Source: an uncultured Clostridia bacterium | Lineage (GTDB): Bacteria > Bacillota > Clostridia > Christensenellales > Aristaeellaceae | Reading direction: 5' to 3' | Length of the DNA: 11,150 nucleotides | Assembly: GCA_934631985.1 (NCBI GenBank) | Contig: CAKTYE010000078.1 | Location: 1-11,150, forward strand | In this document: piece by piece, positions 1 through 4,099 of the stretch | How positions within the stretch are numbered: position 1 is the first letter of the stretch | How the letters are laid out: every line of letters begins with the position of its first letter | Notes under the pieces: model-generated | What the model saw: the letters and a program-made list of their open reading frames with translations, nothing else | The model's database searches: none | What the model was told of the DNA's origin: nothing | Made by a program: the position numbers and the translations under genes

Positions 1-38
1 TAAAAAACTTTGGAGACATCGCAGGTCAGGATTATCTA

Positions 39-67
39 TTGCACCGGATGGAACAACGTGGTATAAT
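39..67 (+). promoter_or_regulatory. SigA-type promoter upstream of the partial tRNA-Val
   Basis: A TTGCAC -35 box (39-44) and a perfect TATAAT -10 box (62-67) are separated by exactly 17 bases. Transcription would start near 74 and run through the partial tRNA to the terminator at about 202-231. This is a match to the SigA consensus only. It is not known whether it belonged to the original tRNA gene or to DNA that later joined it. Confidence 0.6.
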
Positions 68-130
68 GCCATTAGAAAAACATGGCTCGCTTTTGACGTG
101 GTTGGTTTCCGCCAATCTGTTTATGTACAC

Positions 131-199
131 TGGCTAGTATGCTAGAGCACATCGTTCACATCGATGGGGGCACAGGTTCGAATCCTGTTGCGACCACCA
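131..199 (+). tRNA. Partial/degenerate tRNA-Val (CAC), 5' acceptor strand missing
   Basis: The 3' part of a tRNA is intact. The anticodon stem is CATCG/CGATG with loop TTCACAT, giving anticodon CAC (valine). It is followed by a GGGGC variable loop, T arm ACAGG-TTCGAAT-CCTGT, acceptor 3' strand TGCGACC, discriminator A and encoded CCA (197-199). A D-arm-like stretch with TAGAGCAC precedes it, but the D loop lacks the GG pair. The seven bases before it (TGTACAC, 124-130) cannot pair with TGCGACC; a normal gene would read about GGTCGCA there. The recognisable tRNA identity begins around 143. It is therefore either a remnant, such as the displaced 3' fragment left by an element integrated in a tRNA-Val gene, or a transcribed tRNA-like RNA. 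A second tRNA-Val (TAC) lies at 10743-10818. Confidence 0.6.
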
Positions 200-201
200 C
201 A

Positions 202-231
202 CGCCTGGCAAGCTTGCTTGCCAGGTTTTTA
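202..231 (+). terminator. Rho-independent terminator after the tRNA-Val fragment
   Basis: The stem CCTGGCAAGC / GCTTGCCAGG closes on a very short loop and is followed directly by five T residues. It begins only a few bases after the tRNA CCA, as expected for the natural end of a tRNA transcript. Confidence 0.8.
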
Positions 232-268
232 CTTACCTTACTGCCATACTTGAAAGGACGTGAATCTC

Positions 269-457
269 ATGGCGAAATTCATCTCCCGCGAAAAGCTCAG
301 TAAGAAGGCCCGAAAAGAACTGGACAACCAGAAGCGTACCGTCTGGGCCTTCTCCCCCACAACAAAGAAGCTCGAAAGCAAAAAACTTTACAACCGTAAG
401 AAAAGCGCTCGTGCATGGAAGGATGACTTCGGCATGAGCACTTTTTGTTGGCGTTAA
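269..457 (+). CDS. Small basic protein of unknown function (62 aa)
   Basis: The start is ATG 269, because GAAAGGA (252-258) lies 10 bases upstream; an in-frame GTG at 260 would sit almost on the ribosome site. The product has no signal peptide or membrane segment and is rich in Lys/Arg, with clusters such as SREKLSKKARKEL at residues 6-18 and ESKKLYNRKKSARAWKDDFG around 36-55. The composition resembles small ribosome- or nucleic-acid-associated proteins, but I recognise no named family and assign no function. My impression is that short proteins of this style recur in Clostridia; this is unverified. I see no clear promoter between the terminator at 202-231 and the start, so expression may depend on readthrough. 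It faces serS convergently. Confidence 0.7.
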   Translation: MAKFISREKLSKKARKELDNQKRTVWAFSPTTKKLESKKLYNRKKSARAWKDDFGMSTFCWR

Positions 458-540
458 ATTATTTTGCAATACCCCTTTGCGTTGAGCGCTGCCCTGAGCG
501 CCTCATTTGCCGGGCTGAGGTATCCCACAGCATTCCATAC

Positions 541-583
541 AAAAATCCCCCCCGCTGCCAGCAACCGTCCGGCAGCGGGGGAG
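541..583 (-). terminator. Rho-independent terminator of serS
   Basis: On the - strand CCCCCGCTGCC and GGCAGCGGGGG form an 11-bp GC stem. It is followed by GATTTTTG, the U-tract, which is the A-run at 541-545 on the given strand. It lies about 30 bases after the serS stop. Confidence 0.85.
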
Positions 584-611
584 GATCAATCCATAAACGT
601 TATTCCCTTTT

Positions 612-1892
612 TCAGCCGATATGATCCTTGCCGCCCATGTACATGCGCAGGGCTTCGGGGATGCGGATGGTGCCGTCGGCTTGCAGGTTGTTCTCCAGGA
701 AGGCGATCAGCATGCGGGGCGGGGCCACCACGGTGTTGTTCAGGGTATGCGCGAAATACTTCTGACCATCGTCGCCCTTTACGCGGATCTGCAGGCGGCG
801 GGCCTGGGCGTCGCCCAGGTTAGAGCAGGAGCCGACCTCAAAATACTTCTTCTGGCGGGGACTCCAGGCTTCCACGTCCAGGCTCTTGACCTTCAGGTCA
901 GCCAGGTCGCCGGAGCAGCATTCCAGCGTGCGCACGGGAATGTCCAGCGTGCGGAAGAAGTCCACGGTGTTCTGCCACAGGCGGCGGAACCACTCCATGC
1001 TCTCCTCGGGCTTGCACAGCACGATCATTTCCTGCTTTTCAAACTGGTGGATGCGGTACACGCCGCGCTCCTCGATGCCGTGCGCGCCGACCTCCTTGCG
1101 GAAGCAGGGGGAGTAGCTGGTCAGGGTGATGGGCAGCTTGCTCTCATCCAGAATGGTGTCGATGAACTTGCCGATCATGGAATGCTCGGAGGTACCGATC
1201 AGGTACAGGTCCTCGCCCTCGATCTTGTACATCATGTTCTCCATTTCGGAGAAGCTCATCACGCCGTTGACCACCTCGCTGTGGATCATGAAGGGAGGCA
1301 CCACATAGGTGAAGCCGCGGTCGATCATGAAGTCGCGGGCATAGCTCAGGATGGCGGAATGCAGCCGCGCCACATCGCCCATCAGGTAATAGAAGCCGTT
1401 GCCGGAGGTCTTGCGGGCAGCGTCCAGGTCGATGCCGTTCAGGCGCTCCATGATGTCCACATGATAGGGAACCTCAAAGTCAGGCACCTTCGGCTCGCCG
1501 AAGCGCTCCAGCTCCACATTCTGACTGTCATCCTTGCCGATTGGCACGCTGTCGTCAATGATGTTGGGGATGACCATCATGCGCTTCTTGATCTCCGCCT
1601 GAAGGGTCTCCTCCTTTTCCTCCAGCGCCGCCAGATCGTCCGCCAGCGCGGCGACCTTGGCCTTGGTGGCCTCGGCTTCTTCCTTCTGGCCCTTTGCCAG
1701 CAGACCGCCGATCTGCTTGGAGAGCGTCTTGCGCTGATTGCGCAGGTTGTCCGCCTCCAGACGGGACGCGCGGTACTCCTTATCCAGTGCGACGACCTCG
1801 TCCACCAGAGGGAGTTTCTGATCCTGGAATTTTTTGCGGATGTTTTCCTTGACCTTCTCGGGGTCGTTGCGGAGCAGGTTGATGTCCAGCAT
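612..1892 (-). CDS. serS: Serine--tRNA ligase (426 aa)
   Basis: The enzyme charges tRNA-Ser with serine, using ATP, in the cytosol. Residues 1 to about 105 form the N-terminal helical tRNA-binding arm, with heptad-like Leu/Ala/Glu/Lys runs at 40-105. The class II catalytic core follows: motif 2 around YSPCFRKEVGAHGIEERGVYR (residues 260-280, written here only to show its position) and motif 3 with LNNTVVAPPRMLIAFLENN (384-402), which keeps the class II arginine (R393). Length is normal for the family. The start is ATG 1892, with GGAGG (1901-1905) eight bases upstream; the frame is open further upstream to 2015, but that runs through the T-box terminator. The core differs from the textbook bacterial form: TSEHSMIG in place of the usual TAEVPL type, and APPRM in place of the usual GR-containing motif 3. 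From memory this matches a SerRS subgroup common in gut Firmicutes. Expression is controlled by the upstream T-box. Confidence 0.96.
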   Translation of the reverse strand: MLDINLLRNDPEKVKENIRKKFQDQKLPLVDEVVALDKEYRASRLEADNLRNQRKTLSKQIGGLLAKGQKEEAEATKAKVAALADDLAALEEKEETLQAEIKKRMMVIPNIIDDSVPIGKDDSQNVELERFGEPKVPDFEVPYHVDIMERLNGIDLDAARKTSGNGFYYLMGDVARLHSAILSYARDFMIDRGFTYVVPPFMIHSEVVNGVMSFSEMENMMYKIEGEDLYLIGTSEHSMIGKFIDTILDESKLPITLTSYSPCFRKEVGAHGIEERGVYRIHQFEKQEMIVLCKPEESMEWFRRLWQNTVDFFRTLDIPVRTLECCSGDLADLKVKSLDVEAWSPRQKKYFEVGSCSNLGDAQARRLQIRVKGDDGQKYFAHTLNNTVVAPPRMLIAFLENNLQADGTIRIPEALRMYMGGKDHIG

Positions 1893-1926
1893 GGTGTGAT
1901 CCTCCTTCAAAAAATCATGCGTCGGG

Positions 1927-1968
1927 AAAAAGAAAAAGCCCGCCGTCCCACTGCCTGGGACGATGGAC
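1927..1968 (-). terminator. T-box attenuator terminator of serS
   Basis: The stem CGTCCC / GGGACG has loop AGGCAGT and extends outward through GTCC pairing with GGGC. It is followed by TTTTTCTTTTT. Its 5' strand overlaps the end of the T-box sequence, so the same bases can form either the antiterminator or this terminator. Confidence 0.85.
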
Positions 1969-2159
1969 TCGCGTTGCCACCCGGCTTGCCGCATTACAAA
2001 AAAGCGGCCTCTCAAGCGCTGTAAGGGAGCGCACCCGCAGGCTCATCGCCTGCCCCATGGGGGAATGGAGCCTCCGGCCCGATCACCGTCTTGCACCGAC
2101 CGACGGCTCTCTTTACATCCAGGACGGATTCGTTTCCCCTCCTCGCGGGAGCTTATGAC
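1927..2159 (-). promoter_or_regulatory. T-box leader (serine, UCC specifier) controlling serS
   Basis: The leader RNA senses uncharged tRNA-Ser and allows serS transcription only when charging is low. Stem I can be drawn directly. GGGGAA (2139-2134) pairs with TTCCCC (2065-2060). Above it TCCG (2128-2125) pairs with CGGA (2076-2073). Between these helices, on the 3' side, is GGCTCCA, which presents TCC (2069-2067) followed by a purine as the specifier; this is a serine codon and matches the downstream gene. The conserved T-box core GGGTGGCAACGCGA is at 1982-1969, ahead of the terminator. The Stem I distal loops are present in outline (AGAGAGCC, GGTGCAAGACGG). Assignment to T-box is secure; the exact specifier frame is inferred from pairing. 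Confidence 0.92.
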
Positions 2160-2165
2160 AGGGGT

Positions 2166-2194
2166 ATTATACAACAGGGGGGACGGGTTTGCAA
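2166..2194 (-). promoter_or_regulatory. SigA-type promoter of the serS T-box transcript
   Basis: On the - strand TTGCAA (2194-2189), 17 bases, then a perfect TATAAT (2171-2166). The predicted start near 2159 lies just ahead of T-box Stem I. The -35 box is only 15 bases past the stop of the DUF6273 gene, so the two genes have separate promoters although some readthrough is possible. Confidence 0.8.
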
Positions 2195-2208
2195 GGGGAA
2201 AGAGAAAA

Positions 2209-2958
2209 TCAGAATATTCCAGCATCAAGCTTTACCCACAGCGCAGGGCGAACCGTCCCCGAACCATCCTGCACAAGGGTATAGCTGAGCGTGCCATCCG
2301 AAAACACATAGGCTGCGAAGGCTTGGGAAAAGCCGGGGGAGCGCAGCCACCACCAGCCTGCGGCAGTGCCGTCCGCCGTTTCATAGAAGCTGTCGGTGAC
2401 AGCGCCCTGCGCCTGCGCATAGTCGGTGGGATGCACACAGGCATGGAGGTTTGGCTGGTCATCGTGGGCCACGCCCAGATAGGCCCGGGCTTCCGCATAG
2501 CTTAGCAGAAAGATGAAGTCCTCCGTATCCCTGCCGCCAACAGTGGCCCATGCACGGAAGCCCTGATTCGGGGCATTCGACACATGGGTCAGGGCGATGG
2601 CCTGCTGCTCACGCGTGGTGAAAGCGGTGTGCAGAAAATCGTTGTTCAGCCAGGCCCGCAGTGTGCAGTTCTCCCAGGTCGTTTGGGCGTAATCGGCATG
2701 GTACGGCTGCGCGTCCAGACCGTCACGGCTGATGAGCAGCACTTGATCCTCGGTCTTATCCAGTACAAGCCAGGTGATGGGCGTTGCGTCCGTTCCTTCT
2801 GTGGTTTGCGGGTAGGCGCCAAAGACGACCTCGCTGCCAATGACAGGACTTGTGTTCGGTGCGGCTGCCCTTGCAGAGAAGGGCAGCAGGGCGGGAAGCA
2901 GCAGGAGCAGTGCCAGCAGAACGGAAAGGCAGGAACGCGAAGAAGGGGTGGACGGCAT
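2209..2958 (-). CDS. Secreted DUF6273 domain protein (249 aa)
   Basis: Residues 1-32 form a signal peptide: a polar N-terminus, the hydrophobic run LSVLLALLLLLPALL, then an Ala-rich site near SARAAA. The mature part carries the DUF6273 signature: VVFGAYPQ (44-51), PITWLVLD (60-67), LLISRDGLDAQPY (74-86), TLRAWLNNDFLHTAF (99-113), FIFLLSYAEA (148-157), WWWLRSPG (202-209) and VRPALWVKL (236-244). From family knowledge such domains occur in exported proteins of Clostridia, often of unknown role; no catalytic residues can be named. It is a single-domain form without cell-wall anchor or repeats. ATG 2958 is supported by AAGGAG (2972-2967), eight bases upstream. No clear terminator follows its stop. 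Confidence 0.82.
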   Translation of the reverse strand: MPSTPSSRSCLSVLLALLLLLPALLPFSARAAAPNTSPVIGSEVVFGAYPQTTEGTDATPITWLVLDKTEDQVLLISRDGLDAQPYHADYAQTTWENCTLRAWLNNDFLHTAFTTREQQAIALTHVSNAPNQGFRAWATVGGRDTEDFIFLLSYAEARAYLGVAHDDQPNLHACVHPTDYAQAQGAVTDSFYETADGTAAGWWWLRSPGFSQAFAAYVFSDGTLSYTLVQDGSGTVRPALWVKLDAGIF

Positions 2959-2994
2959 GGTAAGGCTCCTTTCGGTTATCGATTTCTATACATG

Positions 2995-3023
2995 AGTCTA
3001 TCGTATCTGCGACGGCTTCGCAA
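2995..3023 (-). promoter_or_regulatory. Possible promoter of the DUF6273 gene
   Basis: On the - strand TTGCGA (3023-3018), 17 bases, then TAGACT (3000-2995), each matching four or more consensus positions. An alternative -10 box, TATAGA (2990-2985), lies closer to the gene but has a poor -35. Either would give a short leader. The assignment is tentative. Confidence 0.35.
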
Positions 3024-3094
3024 GCGGGGGATGTATTGCAGGTGGAAGCACCAACCATCAAGCTCATAAATTTCATAGTTACTTATAAATCGAC

Positions 3095-3120
3095 CCATAT
3101 CTTTCAGCAAAGGGATATGG
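3095..3120 (+). promoter_or_regulatory. Inverted repeat overlapping the flavoprotein promoter, candidate operator
   Basis: CCATATC (3095-3101) and GATATGG (3114-3120) are perfect 7-bp inverted arms separated by 12 bases. The repeat covers the -35 region and spacer of the promoter whose TATAAT is at 3125-3130. A dimeric winged-helix regulator such as the HxlR protein encoded just downstream is a plausible ligand. That link is inference. Confidence 0.4.
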
Positions 3121-3130
3121 ACCTTATAAT
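3102..3130 (+). promoter_or_regulatory. Promoter of the pyridoxamine-oxidase-like gene
   Basis: A perfect TATAAT lies at 3125-3130. The -35 at 17-base spacing is a weak TTTCAG (3102-3107), which suggests the promoter may need an activator or be tuned by the overlapping inverted repeat. The predicted start is about 3137, giving a leader of about 45 bases. Confidence 0.6.
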
Positions 3131-3180
3131 GGACAGCGTAAAGGAGCCAAACGGCTCATGCAAAAAAGGAGGAAGCTGTT

Positions 3181-3576
3181 ATGCTGAACGAAAGCGTTGT
3201 CAAGCTGCTCAAAAGCAGCATGTGGGATCTGGCTACCTGCGCTGGGGATGAACCGAATGTGGTTCCTGTTGCGTTCAAGGACGTGACCCCGGACGGCAAA
3301 CTGGTGGTGGGCGATGTATTCCTGGATACCACGCTGAAAAACCTTGCCGCTAATAAGGGCCGGATCGCCATCTCTGTGTATGACGGACAGAGCCTGGAGG
3401 GCTATCAGATCAAGGGAAGCGCCCAATATGTCACGGAGGGTGAAGTGGTCAGCACCTTTAAGGCAATGGTGGAAAAGATGTTTAACGGTGCGGCTACTGC
3501 AAAGGGAGCGCTTGTGATTACGTCGGAAAAGGTCATTGTTACCACGCCCGGGGCGGACAACAAAAAGGAGCTGTAA
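3181..3576 (+). CDS. Pyridoxamine 5'-phosphate oxidase-like (FMN split-barrel) family protein (131 aa)
   Basis: A small cytosolic protein of the PNPOx-like split-barrel fold, which usually binds FMN. The pattern is typical: the N-terminal helix LNESVVKLLKSS, then DLATCAGDEPNVVPVAF (16-32), a barrel strand with KLVVGDVFLDTTLKNLAANKGRIAISVYD (40-68) in which T50/K53/N54 sit where the flavin phosphate is often held, and GYQIKGSAQYVTEGE (74-88). Length is right for single-domain members. The actual substrate is unknown; it is not the pyridoxine biosynthesis enzyme PdxH, which is longer. ATG 3181 has AAGGAGG (3166-3172) eight bases upstream. It is followed by its own terminator and then, in the same direction, by an HxlR regulator. 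That pairing suggests regulated expression in response to a redox or electrophile signal. Confidence 0.85.
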   Translation: MLNESVVKLLKSSMWDLATCAGDEPNVVPVAFKDVTPDGKLVVGDVFLDTTLKNLAANKGRIAISVYDGQSLEGYQIKGSAQYVTEGEVVSTFKAMVEKMFNGAATAKGALVITSEKVIVTTPGADNKKEL

Positions 3577-3581
3577 AAAGG

Positions 3582-3617
3582 GAGTGGACGCAGCAATGCG
3601 TCCACTCATATTTTTTT
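3582..3617 (+). terminator. Rho-independent terminator after the flavoprotein gene
   Basis: A perfect 11-bp stem GAGTGGACGCA (3582-3592) / TGCGTCCACTC (3597-3607) with a GCAA tetraloop is followed by ATA and a run of seven T. It starts six bases after the stop codon and separates this gene from the HxlR gene. Confidence 0.92.
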
Positions 3618-3625
3618 CGGATTGC

Positions 3626-3654
3626 TTGTTCCTCGTCAGGAAACTCGCTATAAT
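3626..3654 (+). promoter_or_regulatory. Promoter of the HxlR-type regulator
   Basis: TTGTTC (3626-3631), a 17-base spacer and a perfect TATAAT (3649-3654). The spacer contains TTCC..GGAA imperfect dyad symmetry. The predicted start is about 3661, so the leader is only about 16 bases and carries the AGGAGG ribosome site. Confidence 0.75.
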
Positions 3655-3676
3655 GAAACACACAGGAGGTGGAAGC

Positions 3677-4051
3677 ATGTACCAGAGAAAATTGGAGAAG
3701 GACATTCGCTGCCCGTTGGAATACGGCATGGAAATATTCGGCGGGAAATGGAACTCCCGCATCATTTGCGTACTGGCTGCACTGGGAACGCTGCGCTATA
3801 GCGAGCTGCGCTGGGAAATGGGCAATATCACGGATGCGGTGCTGGCCTCCACGCTGAAGGGCCTGATTGCCAAGGGCATTGTCGCGCGAAAGGCCTACGA
3901 TGAGATACCGCCGCGGGTGGAATATTCCCTGACGGAAAGGGGTGCGTCCGTGGTGCCTATTCTGCAAAGCATCTGCCAGTGGGCGGGAGCATTCTATAAG
4001 GATGAGGGCGAAACGCCCATGATCCAATGCCAGAAGTGCGACCACCGCTGA
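3677..4051 (+). CDS. HxlR-family winged-helix transcriptional regulator (124 aa)
   Basis: Family hallmarks are clear: CPLEYGMEIFGGKW (12-25), then the helix-turn-helix with RYSELRWEMGNITDAVLASTLKGL (40-63), the wing with ARKAYDEIPPRVEYSLTERG (70-89), and the C-terminal dimer helix PILQSICQWAG (94-104). HxlR regulators act as DNA-binding dimers, often respond to aldehydes, quinones or oxidants through an N-terminal cysteine, and often control an adjacent gene. C12 is in that position. Other cysteines are C31, C100 and a C-terminal C118-x-x-C121 pair. The upstream flavoprotein gene is the obvious candidate target, and the regulator may also autoregulate. ATG 3677 is preceded by AGGAGG (3664-3669). 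It is convergent with the SpoIID-family gene and no terminator is visible between them. Confidence 0.93.
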   Translation: MYQRKLEKDIRCPLEYGMEIFGGKWNSRIICVLAALGTLRYSELRWEMGNITDAVLASTLKGLIAKGIVARKAYDEIPPRVEYSLTERGASVVPILQSICQWAGAFYKDEGETPMIQCQKCDHR

Positions 4052-4099
4052 AAAACACATATCTTTCAAGCTGTATCGCGGTGGAGGCAGCGGCTTCAC

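Noticed and set aside
74..231. tmRNA or another large structural RNA at the left edge
   Set aside because: The anticodon arm is intact, no tag-peptide frame is visible, and the distance from promoter to CCA is too short for tmRNA.
1893..2015. N-terminal extension of serS in frame upstream of ATG 1892
   Set aside because: It runs through the T-box core and terminator; the ribosome site fits 1892.
621..2024. Long open frame on the + strand across serS
   Set aside because: It mirrors the serS codons on the opposite strand, has His/Ala/Gln-rich composition and no ribosome site.
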